Origin: Liquidambar formosana
Lineage: Eukaryota; Streptophyta; Magnoliopsida; Saxifragales; Altingiaceae
Assembly (NCBI GenBank): GCA_039720395.1
Contig: CM077832.1
Coordinates: 24,205,607 to 24,269,606, forward strand
DNA length: 64,000 nucleotides
Direction: 5' to 3'
A program made the translations under genes and the position numbers. The notes beneath the pieces were generated by a model. The model ran no database searches. It was given only the letters and a program-made list of their open reading frames with translations, and was not told where the DNA came from. Positions 30,901-45,900 of this stretch are shown here, in pieces (within the stretch, counting starts at the first letter, position 1; each line of letters begins with the position of its first letter).

Positions 30901-32667
30901 ATTTTCCAATTTAAGCTCAACATGTTCCTCCAACTCCAAGGCTGCCAATGAGCTAAGCAGACCTGCAATTTGAATACGGCGAGCAATCTTCTTCGATTGA
31001 GGAAAAGGAAGAGAAACACTTCTTTCTCCGTAGAAGTGTAAAATAGACCCATCCATTTTATGGAGAGTCACCTTTTTCTGGAAGCAATCAATAATTGCAT
31101 GGTACGACGATAACCAATCCATGCCTAAAATCACATCATAACCAGAAATACCTAGAGCAATGAGATCTACCGTTAACTCCTGATCACCAATTCGAATGAA
31201 GCAGGAACGACAAATCACACTTGTTTGGATACCCACACCCATTGGTGAGTCAACACTGAGCACGTGTCCCAAGGGCTCAAATGTCAAACCCAAACGAGAA
31301 GCACAAGAAACATCTATAAAGGAATGTGTGGCACCCGTATCAATTAATACTCGAACCCATGAACTATAAAGAAAAAATGTACCTTCCACGACTGCATTTG
31401 ATGTCCCAACACCTGGTGGGATCAAAGCGAACACCCTGCCTGTAGTATTTGCACTATGCCCTCCTCCTCTAGGCTGTTGGGTCTGAATTGGGCGAGTAGT
31501 CGAGGCTTGCTGAGATCCTTGTGATCGAGAGAACTGGCGCTGGTTTTGTTGTTGTTTCTGCTGTTGTTGTAAGCCAGATTGCATTGTGTGTGGAGGGGAT
31601 CGTTGGTTCCCAAAAGATGGGCAGTCAATCTTAATGTGTCCTGGTTGTCCGCACTGATAACAAATGATTTGTCCACTAGAATTCCTTCCAGGAAGAGTAG
31701 GAGGTTGATAAGGGTAACTCCTTTGTCGCCCATCTGAGGACCCATAACTAAAACTACCACCGCTACCCTGACCTCGATTTACGCGCCGTCCTCCTGAGTG
31801 ATACCCATCAGATTGCTGACTCTTACCCTGCTTCTGGCTAAAGCTCTGATCTTTCTGGTCCCCACTTCTAATTCTCTGTTTGTCCCTTATCTTCTTGGAG
31901 TCTTCTAAAGTCGCCTCCACTTCCGTGGCGCTGTCAACTAGCTCTGTATAATTTCGAATCCTACTTCCTGCAACAAGGTCTCGAATCTGAGGCCTCAATC
32001 CCCATTGGAACCTTTTTGCTTTGTCAGCTTCCGTTGCCACGATAGATGTAGCATAACGAGAAAGTTCTGTGAAGCGTGCATCATACTCTGCCACCGAAAG
32101 ATTCCTTTGTACCAGGTTTAGAAACTCTTGTAACTTCTTATCTCGATATGATTCTCTGAGATATTGGTTTAGAAACACACCCTCAAACTGTATCCAGGTC
32201 ATGGCTCCCACATCTTGAGAGCGCACCACCTGCTGCCACCAAAAGTCACCATCACCCCGTAGGTAATGAGAAGCAAACTCTACCTTATACTCCTCGGGTA
32301 TACCAACAATCTTAAGTAGCTTGTGGACCTCTAGAAGCCAAATTTCAGCTTCCTGCGGATTTGTCTCACCACGAAAAGTAGGAGGATCCATCCGCCGAAA
32401 ATTCTGAAAATGTGTAGCCTTGGTTAATTGTGTGTCAGGAACTGCAGCTCTAAGAGTAGGCTGCTGAAGTATCTCGTTCTGACGTTGCAATAGGGTAGTC
32501 AACTCCCGTATAGCATCAGTCATATCGCCCCTTTCTTCAGTATGAGGAGCGGAAACTCCACCTCTAGTTCTAGCTTGTGAGGTGTGAGAACGCTCAGGAG
32601 AAGATCTATCTCGAGCACGTGGCATCCTATAAAAATCATTTAGTAAATATTCGAAACTATCTATCAA
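27990..32667 (-). pseudogene. chromovirus gag-pol, unit 1 (four frameshifts)
   Basis: Homologous over its whole length to the intact 1557-codon frames of units 2 and 3. Gag, protease, RT and RNase H are open in one frame (32667 to 29479). Single-base insertions follow near 29485 (between RNase H and integrase, shared with unit 4), 28979, 28913 and 28329. They break the integrase and chromodomain into pieces. RT-to-protease variants match unit 4, while the gag end from about 31,410 matches units 2 and 3, so this unit is a mosaic. Confidence 0.92.
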
Positions 32668-32860
32668 ATACTCACGTTAAAAAAAAACAACTGGGATTGT
32701 GTAAGTTACAAAAATCACGTCAAAATGTTAATAAAATCGTAATATTCCTCTAATTTCTTGATGTCTACCCACAAGCATATGTATGATGCATGAGACACTT
32801 CTAACTCACCTAACTGACACATATAAAGTGCATGTAATCCCAATTCGGATCTACTAATGA

Positions 32861-32872
32861 GCTCTGATACCA
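32861..32872 (-). other. chromovirus primer binding site, unit 1
   Basis: TGGTATCAGAGC on the minus strand, five bases from LTR2, complementary to initiator tRNA-Met. Confidence 0.93.
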
Positions 32873-32877
32873 AAAAT

Positions 32878-35452
32878 TGTCACGCCCCGACTCGGAGAGT
32901 CGACACGTGGATAAAAGTCAAAGTAAAAAGGTGTACACGTGGATAAGTCAGAGTATAAAAGTTGCGGAAGACTTAGTCAAATCCACGTGTATTTTTTTTT
33001 ATTAATATTTTTAATAATAATGGTGCCAGCTCATCAATAATACCCAAATAATTAATATGAAATGTTATGCTCACACATCATGCCCATAATAATATATGGT
33101 CCCAAAATAATGCCAACATCCCTGGCACATAGGTTGGATTCAAACTATTCAAGGTTCATTAAGTAATAATGGTAATAACAATAATAATAATAGAAATGTC
33201 CATACATCAAAATAACATAGTCTCTATGTAATGCACGTGCATCTATCCTCATCCATGACTATGTTAGTATGCCACCTTCAAGTTCCAACCTCAGATTATG
33301 CCACTAGGCATCCGCCATCGGCAAACCCTCACTCATCACCTGATCATCTGAAATAATAATAGGATGAGCTGCAAAGCCCAATAGGAAATATGTGTGGATT
33401 CTATGCAATTAATATATGTGCAGATACATGGTATATGAATTAAAATTATTTAATAACTCAAAATCAAATATCAGTCACAAATCAATACTTTATGTGGGTT
33501 TTGAGTTAATTTCCCAAAATTCTCATAGTATCTCCAATTCCCAAGACTATGGAATCAAACCATGCATCAACCGTCGCTAATCACAGGTTACGTCGTCACG
33601 TCAACCCCCGGCTCAGCCAAGCACGAAAATAACCAACACCTACGCGGCGTTCTTCCTCGAGGGCTTCAGGGTCTTTCACCCAAGGGCACTTTACCCTACT
33701 TGCTATTCGCGGAGTATTCTCAACGCAGGACACCACTTCATTGTGATGCCCCCACCCGTTTGATGCATACCAAGACCCAAGGTCCATATATCCAAAACAT
33801 TTTCCATCATTCAAATAAATATCCGAGTGTCCAAAAGTATCCATAAACATGTTTGATAAATTTCTAGAATTTCAGTAACATTTCTAAAGCATTTCCAAGT
33901 AAACAACATTTATAAAGCATTTTCCCAAGATCCAAGTATCATGAAAATTCCACACATTTAACAGATATTTCACAATAACATTTAAACGAGTATATAACCA
34001 TGTATCTTTAAGGAACAATATAAAACAGTCATATCAAATGATATATTGAAGGATTCCCTAAATTTTGAACAAGTAATAAAAATATTTGGTTATAAATCAG
34101 TGGGAAAATCCAAAAATATCATTAAAGCATTTAAAATCACATTTATAGAACAACACCATATTAAATGTAAAGAAGCCACATTTCCTACCTCAATTGCGAG
34201 CAATACCAACCCAAAACCACGTGATAGACACTGACAATGCGAATGCAGCGTTAATGCTCCCTAGGGTCCTCCCGAGGACCGATAAAATCTGATAATTATG
34301 CATACGTAATCTTTAGGTAAATTTCAAAATAAATATAACGCACTCAAAAATTACTATTGGCCTTCTAACAGTAAACTATGGTCCCAAAATCATCAAAATA
34401 ATTTTTAAAACACTCTCTATAATTTCTGGGAATTTTCTGTAATTTTTGGAATTTTCTGATATTTTCTGGAATTTTTAATAAATATTAATTTGGCCAAAAA
34501 GTCAAACTACAGTCAAACTTGGTCAAAATGATCAACTAAGGGTCCCACATGGTAGGGCCCTCCAAGACGAGTCCAACGGTCAAATTTGGGGTTCATATGA
34601 TTATCGTATGGCTTTTAAATGCATGAGAACACGGTAAGGTACACAGATGCACCCACACAGGATCATAGACCTATCCTCCCGCGGGTTGAATTGTGTAACC
34701 GGGTTACACCGTGTGTTCAACGGGCCAACTTCGATGATTAATAGCTCCCTTGTTTCTTAACCGTTTTCAGTGATTTAAGTGTCGAATCGAAGCTCATGCA
34801 GAGTACTACGTGCGACTATAAATTGTTCATTCAGAATCTTATAAAATCATATTCGTTTTTAAGCCTAAAGTTTCGGGTTTTCATGATCCAAAATTCTAAA
34901 ATTTCTAAAACTTCAACCTACAGTCAATTTCTCTAAAATTTGACACTACCATGGTGTTCCTTGGTCCCAAAAACATAAAATATGATCATCCTTTCTAAGA
35001 ATAACATAAGAAAATAAAATTGCATATACATATATATATATACACAGTACGTGATATTTATATATATATATATGAAATCAACGATAGAGGAGGTGAGGAT
35101 TTTACCTCACTGAGAGAGTTCCACGAACTCAGCCAAAAACCTCTACCAGACCACTCTGTTTTTTTTCTCCTCTGTTCTTCCTCAATTTCTCTATCTTTGT
35201 TGCTCTTTCTCTAACTCTCTGTCTCGATCCCTCTATACATATAAATATAACCAAAGCAGATGCCAGTGGTAGGTGCAGCTAATGATTCTTCTATACATAT
35301 ATATATATATATCCAAAGCAAACGCAAGTGGTGGGTGCGGCTATGGGTGCGGCTAATGATCCCTCTATACATATATATATATCTGAAGCAAATGCAAGTG
35401 GTGGGTTCAGCTAATGATCCCTCTATATATATAAATAATTCAGGTCATCACA
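32878..35452 (-). repeat. chromovirus LTR2 (inner type, 2575 bp)
   Basis: Shared by units 1 and 2. It lacks the 14-bp GGGATCATCTTCAA segment of the outer LTRs and carries the inner variants (CTATGCAATT, CCCTACTTGC, GCAGAGTAC). Confidence 0.92.
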
Positions 35453-35470
35453 TTCTACCCCTCTAAAAAG
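35453..35470 (-). other. chromovirus polypurine tract, unit 2
   Basis: Same CTTTTTAGAGGGGTAGAA tract before LTR2. Confidence 0.85.
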
Positions 35471-35493
35471 AAATTTCGTCCTCGAAATTTGTA

Positions 35494-38400
35494 CTAACCT
35501 CCCGAATCGAAAAGATGCGGATATTTTCCTCGAACATCTGACTCTAATTCCCAAGTTGCTTCCTCGATGCCGTGATGTTGCCAAAGAACCTTTACGAGAG
35601 AGATGACTTTATTCCTCAACACTTGTTCCTTGACGTCCAAAATCTGAATTGGTCGCTCTTCATATGTAACATTTTCTTGGAGCTGGATATCTGGTATAGA
35701 TAGAACATGAGATGGATCTGGCTCGTATTTCCTAAGCATTGAGACATGAAAAACATCATGTACATTCCCCAACTGTGAAGGTAAAGCCAACTGGTAGGCC
35801 ACTTCACCCTTTTTATCAATAATCTCGAAAGGACCAACATATCTCGGTGCTAGCTTGCCCTTCTTCCCAAATCGAAAAACGCCTTTCCTAGGTGACACCT
35901 TTAAAAACACGAAGTCCCCAACTTGAAACTTCAAATCTGTCCTACGCTTGTCTGCATAACTCTTCTGTCTACTTTGTGCAGTGCGTAAACGATCACGAAT
36001 GATCTGAATCTTTTCTGTTGTTTCTTTCACTAACTCTGGTCCAAGAAGACTGCTTTCTCCAACTTCTGTCCAACATACAGGAGATCGACACGGTCTCCCA
36101 TATAATGCCTCGAATGGTGCCATGCCAATGCTAGCCTGATAACTGTTATTGTAGGCGAATTCTGCTAAGGCCAAATGTTTACTCCAACTACCTCTGAAGT
36201 CCAAGACACAAGCACGCAACATATCCTCGAGAATCTGAATGGTACGCTCTGATTGTCCATCGGTTTCTGGATGATGAGCCGTACTGTGATGAAGTTGTGT
36301 TCCTAAAGCTTTATGTAACGTACGCCAAAACTCGGCGACAAAACGAGGATCTCTGTCGGATACAATAGAAACTGGGGTTCCATGGAGTCTAACGATCTCA
36401 TTAATGTACAACTGGCTTAAGGTACTCAATGAATCTCCGACCCGAATAGGCAAGAAATGTGCTGACTTCGTCAACCGATCTACGATCACCCAAACTGCAT
36501 CATGACCCTGTCGTGTACGAGGTAACCCTGTGACAAAATCCATTGTGATGTATTCCCACTTCCATTTTGGCACTGGTAATGGTTGTAGTAAACCTGCTGG
36601 TCTCTTATGCTCTGCTTTCACTTGTTGGCACGTGAGACACCGTGAAACAAATCTTGCGACGTCCTTCTTCATACCGCTCCACCAAAATTGTCGTTTCAGA
36701 TCCTGATACATCTTCGTACCGCCTGGATGAATAGAGAACCTAGAACGATGAGTCTCACTAAGAACATCTTCACGAATCTGACCAGTAGGAACGTAAATCC
36801 TGCCCATGAATCGTACACTGCCATCACTAGAAACTAACCAACCTTCTGGTGCAGTACCCTGAGTTATCGAATTACGAATGGCCATGCACTCTAGATCGTT
36901 TTGTTGTGCCTCTATCACTCTGGTGATGAGATTAGGTTGTGCAACTAGATTGCTCAGATGAGTTGTGAAAGCATCTTTATTGGGGTGTAATTCAAAATCC
37001 TTGAATGCAACCCACATCTTCCACCGTTGAACTGCTAAACAGCTCATCATTGCTTGTGACTTCCTGCTCAAGGCGTCTGCTACAACATTCGCTTTACCCG
37101 GATGATAATGAAGTGAAAAATCATAATCATCAAGGTATTCCATCCATCTACGTTGCCTCATATTCAATTCTTTCTGTGTAAATATATACTTCAAACTCTT
37201 ATGATCAGAGTATACATCAAATTTCTCACCATACAAATAGCATCTCCAAATCTTCAATGCAAAGACCACTGCTGCTAACTCCAAGTCGTGTGTTGGATAG
37301 TTCACCTCATGCGGTTTCAACTGTCGAGAACCGTATGCCACAACACGCCCGTGCTGCATAAGAACGCATCCTAACCCTCGATACGAGGCATCACAATATA
37401 CATCGTAACCCTCACCACTAGTAGGAACAATAAGAACTGGAGCAGTAGTCAACCTCTTCTGCAACTCCTTGAAAGCTTCCTCACAAGCATCATCCCAAAT
37501 AAATTTCGCGCCCTTCTTTGTCAATTTCGTCAACAGTGCAGCAATGCGAGAGAAATTATCGACAAAACGACGATAATAACCAGCTAATCCCAGAAAACTG
37601 CAAATCTCTGTAGCATTGGTCGGTCTTCCCCAATTAAGTATTGCCTCCACCTTTGCTGGATCTACTGAGATGCCTTCCTCAGTAATCACGTGGCCTAGAA
37701 ACTTCACTTCATGAAGCCAAAATTCACATTTCTCTCTCTTTCCATATAACTGATGCTCCCTCAATATTTGCAACACTTTCCTAAGGTGCCTCTCATGCTC
37801 TTCTTGCGTCTTTGAGTATATGAGAATGTCGTCCACAAACACCACGACAAACTGATCCAAGAATGGTTTAAACACCCGGTTCATCAGGTCCATGAATGCT
37901 GCTGGTGCATTCGTCAAACCGAACGGCATCACCAAAAACTCGTAGTGCCCGTAGCGAGTTGCAAAAGCTGTCTTTTGGATGTCTTCCTCTCTGACTCGAA
38001 GCTGATAATAGCCAGAGCGCAAATCAATCTTTGAAAAGAAATGCGACCCCCTTAACTGGTCAAATAAATCATCAATGCGGGGCAAAGGATAACGATTCCT
38101 AATTGTAGCTCTGTTTAGCTTCCTATAGTCTACGCACAATCTGAAAGAACCGTCCTTCTTCTTAACAAACAATACTGGTGCACCCCATGGCGAAGTGCTA
38201 GGACGAATAAAACCTTTACTCTCCAACTCTGAGAGCTGCTTTTTCAACTCTGCTTGCTCTGCAGGAGCCATCCTGTATGGAGCAATAAAAATAGGAGATG
38301 TGCCTGGATATACCTCAATGGTAAAGTCTAACTCTCTTTTAGGAGGTAGACCTGGCAACTCTTCTGGAAAGACATCTGGAAATTCCCGTACAACAGGAAT

Positions 38401-40167
38401 ATTTTCCAATTTAAGCTCAACATGTTCCTCCAACTCCAAGGCTGCCAATGAGCTAAGCAGACCTGCAATTTGAATACGGCGAGCAATCTTCTTCGATTGA
38501 GGAAAAGGAAGAGAAACACTTCTTTCTCCGTAGAAGTGTAAAATAGACCCATCCATTTTATGGAGAGTCACCTTTTTCTGGAAGCAATCAATAATTGCAT
38601 GGTACGACGATAACCAATCCATGCCTAAAATCACATCATAACCAGAAATACCTAGAGCAATGAGATCTACCGTTAACTCCTGATCACCAATTCGAATGAA
38701 GCAGGAACAACAAATCACACTTGTTTGGATACCCACACCCATTGGTGAGTCAACACTGAGCACGTGTCCCAAGGGCTCAAATGTCAAACCCAAACGAGAA
38801 GCACAAGAAACATCTATAAAGGAATGTGTGGCACCCGTATCAATTAATACTCGAACCCATGAACTATAAAGAAAAAATGTACCTTCCACAACTGCATTTG
38901 ATGTCCCAACACCTGGTGGGATCAAAGCGAACACCCTGCCTGTAGTATTTGCACTATGCCCTCCTCCTCTAGGCTGTTGGGTCTGAATTGGGCGAGTAGT
39001 CGAGGCTTGCTGAGATCCTTGTGATCGAGAGAACTGGCGCTGGTTTTGTTGTTGTTTCTGCTGTTGTTGTAAGCCAGATTGCATTGTGTGTGGAGGGGAT
39101 CGTTGGTTCCCAAAAGATGGGCAGTCAATCTTAATGTGTCCTGGTTGTCCGCACTGATAACAAATGATTTGTCCACTAGAATTCCTTCCAGGAAGAGTAG
39201 GAGGTTGATAAGGGTAACTCCTTTGTCGCCCATCTGAGGACCCATAACTAAAACTACCACCGCTACCCTGACCTCGATTTACGCGCCGTCCTCCTGAGTG
39301 ATACCCATCAGATTGCTGACTCTTACCCTGCTTCTGGCTAAAGCTCTGATCTTTCTGGTCCCCACTTCTAATTCTCTGTTTGTCCCTTATCTTCTTGGAG
39401 TCTTCTAAAGTCGCCTCCACTTCCGTGGCGCTGTCAACTAGCTCTGTATAATTTCGAATCCTACTTCCTGCAACAAGGTCTCGAATCTGAGGCCTCAATC
39501 CCCATTGGAACCTTTTTGCTTTGTCAGCTTCCGTTGCCACGATAGATGTAGCATAACGAGAAAGTTCTGTGAAGCGTGCATCATACTCTGCCACCGAAAG
39601 ATTCCTTTGTACCAGGTTTAGAAACTCTTGTAACTTCTTATCTCGATATGATTCTCTGAGATATTGGTTTAGAAACACACCCTCAAACTGTATCCAGGTC
39701 ATGGCTCCCACATCTTGAGAGCGCACCACCTGCTGCCACCAAAAGTCACCATCACCCCGTAGGTAATGAGAAGCAAACTCTACCTTATACTCCTCGGGTA
39801 TACCAACAATCTTAAGTAGCTTGTGGACCTCTAGAAGCCAAATTTCAGCTTCCTGCGGATTTGTCTCACCACGAAAAGTAGGAGGATCCATCCGCCGAAA
39901 ATTCTGAAAATGTGTAGCCTTGGTTAATTGTGTGTCAGGAACTGCAGCTCTAAGAGTAGGCTGCTGAAGTATCTCGTTCTGACGTTGCAATAGGGTAGTC
40001 AACTCCCGTATAGCATCAGTCATATCGCCCCTTTCTTCAGTATGAGGAGCGGAAACTCCACCTCTAGTTCTAGCTTGTGAGGTGTGAGAACGCTCAGGAG
40101 AAGATCTATCTCGAGCACGTGGCATCCTATAAAAATCATTTAGTAAATATTCGAAACTATCTATCAA
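35494..40167 (-). CDS. chromovirus gag-pol polyprotein, unit 2, intact (1557 aa)
   Basis: A single open frame carries all functions for reverse transcription and integration. Gag core lies at residues 95-250, with a CCHC knuckle (C336, C339, H344, C349) and protease LIDTGATHS (D443). RT has D715 and FVDD (D779, D780). RNase H has D926, E963, D988 and D1031. The integrase zinc finger is H1140, H1147, C1177 and C1180, and the core is D1210, D1271 and E1307. A chromodomain-like C-terminus follows at about 1503-1545 (EERPIQILD...EEATWE). RT-before-integrase order marks Ty3/Gypsy; the C-terminal module and long LTRs suggest Del/Tekay. The Met at residue 15 (MPRARDR) is the more typical start. All catalytic residues are present. 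Confidence 0.96.
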   Translation of the reverse strand: MIDSFEYLLNDFYRMPRARDRSSPERSHTSQARTRGGVSAPHTEERGDMTDAIRELTTLLQRQNEILQQPTLRAAVPDTQLTKATHFQNFRRMDPPTFRGETNPQEAEIWLLEVHKLLKIVGIPEEYKVEFASHYLRGDGDFWWQQVVRSQDVGAMTWIQFEGVFLNQYLRESYRDKKLQEFLNLVQRNLSVAEYDARFTELSRYATSIVATEADKAKRFQWGLRPQIRDLVAGSRIRNYTELVDSATEVEATLEDSKKIRDKQRIRSGDQKDQSFSQKQGKSQQSDGYHSGGRRVNRGQGSGGSFSYGSSDGRQRSYPYQPPTLPGRNSSGQIICYQCGQPGHIKIDCPSFGNQRSPPHTMQSGLQQQQKQQQNQRQFSRSQGSQQASTTRPIQTQQPRGGGHSANTTGRVFALIPPGVGTSNAVVEGTFFLYSSWVRVLIDTGATHSFIDVSCASRLGLTFEPLGHVLSVDSPMGVGIQTSVICCSCFIRIGDQELTVDLIALGISGYDVILGMDWLSSYHAIIDCFQKKVTLHKMDGSILHFYGERSVSLPFPQSKKIARRIQIAGLLSSLAALELEEHVELKLENIPVVREFPDVFPEELPGLPPKRELDFTIEVYPGTSPIFIAPYRMAPAEQAELKKQLSELESKGFIRPSTSPWGAPVLFVKKKDGSFRLCVDYRKLNRATIRNRYPLPRIDDLFDQLRGSHFFSKIDLRSGYYQLRVREEDIQKTAFATRYGHYEFLVMPFGLTNAPAAFMDLMNRVFKPFLDQFVVVFVDDILIYSKTQEEHERHLRKVLQILREHQLYGKREKCEFWLHEVKFLGHVITEEGISVDPAKVEAILNWGRPTNATEICSFLGLAGYYRRFVDNFSRIAALLTKLTKKGAKFIWDDACEEAFKELQKRLTTAPVLIVPTSGEGYDVYCDASYRGLGCVLMQHGRVVAYGSRQLKPHEVNYPTHDLELAAVVFALKIWRCYLYGEKFDVYSDHKSLKYIFTQKELNMRQRRWMEYLDDYDFSLHYHPGKANVVADALSRKSQAMMSCLAVQRWKMWVAFKDFELHPNKDAFTTHLSNLVAQPNLITRVIEAQQNDLECMAIRNSITQGTAPEGWLVSSDGSVRFMGRIYVPTGQIREDVLSETHRSRFSIHPGGTKMYQDLKRQFWWSGMKKDVARFVSRCLTCQQVKAEHKRPAGLLQPLPVPKWKWEYITMDFVTGLPRTRQGHDAVWVIVDRLTKSAHFLPIRVGDSLSTLSQLYINEIVRLHGTPVSIVSDRDPRFVAEFWRTLHKALGTQLHHSTAHHPETDGQSERTIQILEDMLRACVLDFRGSWSKHLALAEFAYNNSYQASIGMAPFEALYGRPCRSPVCWTEVGESSLLGPELVKETTEKIQIIRDRLRTAQSRQKSYADKRRTDLKFQVGDFVFLKVSPRKGVFRFGKKGKLAPRYVGPFEIIDKKGEVAYQLALPSQLGNVHDVFHVSMLRKYEPDPSHVLSIPDIQLQENVTYEERPIQILDVKEQVLRNKVISLVKVLWQHHGIEEATWELESDVRGKYPHLFDSGG

Positions 40168-40360
40168 ATACTCACGTTAAAAAAAAACAACTGGGATTGT
40201 GTAAGTTACAAAAATCACGTCAAAATGTTAATAAAATCGTAATATTCCTCTAATTTCTTGATGTCTACCCACAAGCATATGTATGATGCATGAGACACTT
40301 CTAACTCACCTAACTGACACATATAAAGTGCATGTAATCCCAATTCGGATCTACTAATGA

Positions 40361-40372
40361 GCTCTGATACCA
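40361..40372 (-). other. chromovirus primer binding site, unit 2
   Basis: TGGTATCAGAGC on the minus strand, five bases from LTR3. Confidence 0.93.
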
Positions 40373-40377
40373 AAAAT

Positions 40378-42957
40378 TGTCACGCCCCGACTCGGAGAGT
40401 CGACACGTGGATAAAAGTCAAAGTAAAAAGGTGTACACGTGGATAAGTCAGAGTATAAAAGTTGCGGAAGACTTAGTCAAATCCACGTGTATTTTTTTTT
40501 TATTAATATTTTTAATAATAATGGTGCCAGCTCATCAATAATACCCAAATAATTAATATGAAATGTTATGCTCACACATCATGCCCATAATAATATATGG
40601 TCCCAAAATAATGCCAACATCCCTGGCACATAGGTTGGATTCAAACTATTCAAGGTTCATTAAGTAATAATGGTAATAACAATAATAATAATAGAAATGT
40701 CCATACATCAAAATAACATAGTCTCTATGTAATGCACGTGCATCTATCCTCATCCATGACTATGTTAGTATGCCACCTTCAAGTTCCAACCTCAGATTAT
40801 GCCACTAGGCATCCGCCATCGGCAAACCCTCACTCATCACCTGATCATCTGAAATAATAATAGGATGAGCTGCAAAGCCCAATAGGAAATATGTGTGGAT
40901 TCTATGCAATTAATATATGTGCAGATACATGGTATATGAATTAAAATTATTTAATAACTCAAAATCAAATATCAGTCACAAATCAATACTTTATGTGGGT
41001 TTTGAGTTAATTTCCCAAAATTCTCATAGTATCTCCAATTCCCAAGACTATGGAATCAAACCATGCATCAACCGTCGCTAATCACAGGTTACGTCGTCAC
41101 GTCAACCCCCGGCTCAGCCAAGCACGAAAATAACCAACACCTACGCGGCGTTCTTCCTCGAGGGCTTCAGGGTCTTTCACCCAAGGGCACTTTACCCTAC
41201 TTGCTATTCGCGGAGTATTCTCAACGCAGGACACCACTTCATTGTGATGCCCCCACCCGTTTGATGCATACCAAGACCCAAGGTCCATATATCCAAAACA
41301 TTTTCCATCATTCAAATAAATATCCGAGTGTCCAAAAGTATCCATAAACATGTTTGATAAATTTCTAGAATTTCAGTAACATTTCTAAAGCATTTCCAAG
41401 TAAACAACATTTATAAAGCATTTTCCCAAGATCCAAGTATCATGAAAATTCCACACATTTAACAGATATTTCACAATAACATTTAAACGAGTATATAACC
41501 ATGTATCTTTAAGGAACAATATAAAACAGTCATATCAAATGATATATTGAAGGATTCCCTAAATTTTGAACAAGTAATAAAAATATTTGGTTATAAATCA
41601 GTGGGAAAATCCAAAAATATCATTAAAGCATTTAAAATCACATTTATAGAACAACACCATATTAAATGTAAAGAAGCCACATTTCCTACCTCAATTGCGA
41701 GCAATACCAACCCAAAACCACGTGATAGACACTGACAATGCGAATGCAGCGTTAATGCTCCCTAGGGTCCTCCCGAGGACCGATAAAATCTGATAATTAT
41801 GCATACGTAATCTTTAGGTAAATTTCAAAATAAATATAACGCACTCAAAAATTACTATTGGCCTTCTAACAGTAAACTATGGTCCCAAAATCATCAAAAT
41901 AATTTTTAAAACACTCTCTATAATTTCTGGGAATTTTCTGTAATTTTTGGAATTTTCTGATATTTTCTGGAATTTTTAATAAATATTAATTTGGCCAAAA
42001 AGTCAAACTACAGTCAAACTTGGTCAAAATGATCAACTAAGGGTCCCACATGGTAGGGCCCTCCAAGACGAGTCCAACGGTCAAATTTGGGGTTCATATG
42101 ATTATCGTATGGCTTTTAAATGCATGAGAACACGGTAAGGTACACAGATGCACCCACACAGGATCATAGACCTATCCTCCCGCGGGTTGAATTGTGTAAC
42201 CGGGTTACACCGTGTGTTCAACGGGCCAACTTCGATGATTAATAGCTCCCTTGTTTCTTAACCGTTTTCAGTGATTTAAGTGTCGAATCGAAGCTCATGC
42301 AGAGTACTACGTGCGACTATAAATTGTTCATTCAGAATCTTATAAAATCATATTCGTTTTTAAGCCTAAAGTTTCGGGTTTTCATGATCCAAAATTCTAA
42401 AATTTCTAAAACTTCAACCTACAGTCAATTTCTCTAAAATTTGACACTACCATGGTGTTCCTTGGTCCCAAAAACATAAAATATGATCATCCTTTCTAAG
42501 AATAACATAAGAAAATAAAATTGCATATACATATATATATATATACACAGTACGTGATATTTATATATATATATATGAAATCAACGATAGAGGAGGTGAG
42601 GATTTTACCTCACTGAGAGAGTTCCACGAACTCAGCCAAAAACCTCTACCAGACCACTCTGTTTTTTTTCTCCTCTGTTCTTCCTCAATTTCTCTATCTT
42701 TGTTGCTCTTTCTCTAACTCTCTGTCTCGATCCCTCTATACATATAAATATAACCAAAGCAGATGCCAGTGGTAGGTGCAGCTAATGATTCTTCTATACA
42801 TATATATATATATATATCCAAAGCAAACGCAAGTGGTGGGTGCGGCTATGGGTGCGGCTAATGATCCCTCTATACATATATATATATCTGAAGCAAATGC
42901 AAGTGGTGGGTTCAGCTAATGATCCCTCTATATATATAAATAATTCAGGTCATCACA
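40378..42957 (-). repeat. chromovirus LTR3 (inner type, 2580 bp)
   Basis: Shared by units 2 and 3. Nearly identical to LTR2 and LTR4; the differences seen are in T and TA run lengths. Confidence 0.92.
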
Positions 42958-42975
42958 TTCTACCCCTCTAAAAAG
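42958..42975 (-). other. chromovirus polypurine tract, unit 3
   Basis: Same tract as in the other units, before LTR3. Confidence 0.85.
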
Positions 42976-42998
42976 AAATTTCGTCCTCGAAATTTGTA

Positions 42999-45900
42999 CT
43001 AACCTCCCGAATCGAAAAGATGCGGATATTTTCCTCGAACATCTGACTCTAATTCCCAAGTTGCTTCCTCGATGCCGTGATGTTGCCAAAGAACCTTTAC
43101 GAGAGAGATGACTTTATTCCTCAACACTTGTTCCTTGACGTCCAAAATCTGAATTGGTCGCTCTTCATATGTAACATTTTCTTGGAGCTGGATATCTGGT
43201 ATAGATAGAACATGAGATGGATCTGGCTCGTATTTCCTAAGCATTGAGACATGAAAAACATCATGTACATTCCCCAACTGTGAAGGTAAAGCCAACTGGT
43301 AGGCCACTTCACCCTTTTTATCAATAATCTCGAAAGGACCAACATATCTCGGTGCTAGCTTGCCCTTCTTCCCAAATCGAAAAACGCCTTTCCTAGGTGA
43401 CACCTTTAAAAACACGAAGTCCCCAACTTGAAACTTCAAATCTGTCCTACGCTTGTCTGCATAACTCTTCTGTCTACTTTGTGCAGTGCGTAAACGATCA
43501 CGAATGATCTGAATCTTTTCTGTTGTTTCTTTCACTAACTCTGGTCCAAGAAGACTGCTTTCTCCAACTTCTGTCCAACATACAGGAGATCGACACGGTC
43601 TCCCATATAATGCCTCGAATGGTGCCATGCCAATGCTAGCCTGATAACTGTTATTGTAGGCGAATTCTGCTAAGGCCAAATGTTTACTCCAACTACCTCT
43701 GAAGTCCAAGACACAAGCACGCAACATATCCTCGAGAATCTGAATGGTACGCTCTGATTGTCCATCGGTTTCTGGATGATGAGCCGTACTGTGATGAAGT
43801 TGTGTTCCTAAAGCTTTATGTAACGTACGCCAAAACTCGGCGACAAAACGAGGATCTCTGTCGGATACAATAGAAACTGGGGTTCCATGGAGTCTAACGA
43901 TCTCATTAATGTACAACTGGCTTAAGGTACTCAATGAATCTCCGACCCGAATAGGCAAGAAATGTGCTGACTTCGTCAACCGATCTACGATCACCCAAAC
44001 TGCATCATGACCCTGTCGTGTACGAGGTAACCCTGTGACAAAATCCATTGTGATGTATTCCCACTTCCATTTTGGCACTGGTAATGGTTGTAGTAAACCT
44101 GCTGGTCTCTTATGCTCTGCTTTCACTTGTTGGCACGTGAGACACCGTGAAACAAATCTTGCGACGTCCTTCTTCATACCGCTCCACCAAAATTGTCGTT
44201 TCAGATCCTGATACATCTTCGTACCGCCTGGATGAATAGAGAACCTAGAACGATGAGTCTCACTAAGAACATCTTCACGAATCTGACCAGTAGGAACGTA
44301 AATCCTGCCCATGAATCGTACACTGCCATCACTAGAAACTAACCAACCTTCTGGTGCAGTACCCTGAGTTATCGAATTACGAATGGCCATGCACTCTAGA
44401 TCGTTTTGTTGTGCCTCTATCACTCTGGTGATGAGATTAGGTTGTGCAACTAGATTGCTCAGATGAGTTGTGAAAGCATCTTTATTGGGGTGTAATTCAA
44501 AATCCTTGAATGCAACCCACATCTTCCACCGTTGAACTGCTAAACAGCTCATCATTGCTTGTGACTTCCTGCTCAAGGCGTCTGCTACAACATTCGCTTT
44601 ACCCGGATGATAATGAAGTGAAAAATCATAATCATCAAGGTATTCCATCCATCTACGTTGCCTCATATTCAATTCTTTCTGTGTAAATATATACTTCAAA
44701 CTCTTATGATCAGAGTATACATCAAATTTCTCACCATACAAATAGCATCTCCAAATCTTCAATGCAAAGACCACTGCTGCTAACTCCAAGTCGTGTGTTG
44801 GATAGTTCACCTCATGCGGTTTCAACTGTCGAGAACCGTATGCCACAACACGCCCGTGCTGCATAAGAACGCATCCTAACCCTCGATACGAGGCATCACA
44901 ATATACATCGTAACCCTCACCACTAGTAGGAACAATAAGAACTGGAGCAGTAGTCAACCTCTTCTGCAACTCCTTGAAAGCTTCCTCACAAGCATCATCC
45001 CAAATAAATTTCGCGCCCTTCTTTGTCAATTTCGTCAACAGTGCAGCAATGCGAGAGAAATTATCGACAAAACGACGATAATAACCAGCTAATCCCAGAA
45101 AACTGCAAATCTCTGTAGCATTGGTCGGTCTTCCCCAATTAAGTATTGCCTCCACCTTTGCTGGATCTACTGAGATGCCTTCCTCAGTAATCACGTGGCC
45201 TAGAAACTTCACTTCATGAAGCCAAAATTCACATTTCTCTCTCTTTCCATATAACTGATGCTCCCTCAATATTTGCAACACTTTCCTAAGGTGCCTCTCA
45301 TGCTCTTCTTGCGTCTTTGAGTATATGAGAATGTCGTCCACAAACACCACGACAAACTGATCCAAGAATGGTTTAAACACCCGGTTCATCAGGTCCATGA
45401 ATGCTGCTGGTGCATTCGTCAAACCGAACGGCATCACCAAAAACTCGTAGTGCCCGTAGCGAGTTGCAAAAGCTGTCTTTTGGATGTCTTCCTCTCTGAC
45501 TCGAAGCTGATAATAGCCAGAGCGCAAATCAATCTTTGAAAAGAAATGCGACCCCCTTAACTGGTCAAATAAATCATCAATGCGGGGCAAAGGATAACGA
45601 TTCCTAATTGTAGCTCTGTTTAGCTTCCTATAGTCTACGCACAATCTGAAAGAACCGTCCTTCTTCTTAACAAACAATACTGGTGCACCCCATGGCGAAG
45701 TGCTAGGACGAATAAAACCTTTACTCTCCAACTCTGAGAGCTGCTTTTTCAACTCTGCTTGCTCTGCAGGAGCCATCCTGTATGGAGCAATAAAAATAGG
45801 AGATGTGCCTGGATATACCTCAATGGTAAAGTCTAACTCTCTTTTAGGAGGTAGACCTGGCAACTCTTCTGGAAAGACATCTGGAAATTCCCGTACAACA

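Noticed and set aside
30695..30973. Plus-strand frame of 92 codons repeated in each array unit
   Set aside because: Antisense shadow of the protease-RT part of gag-pol.
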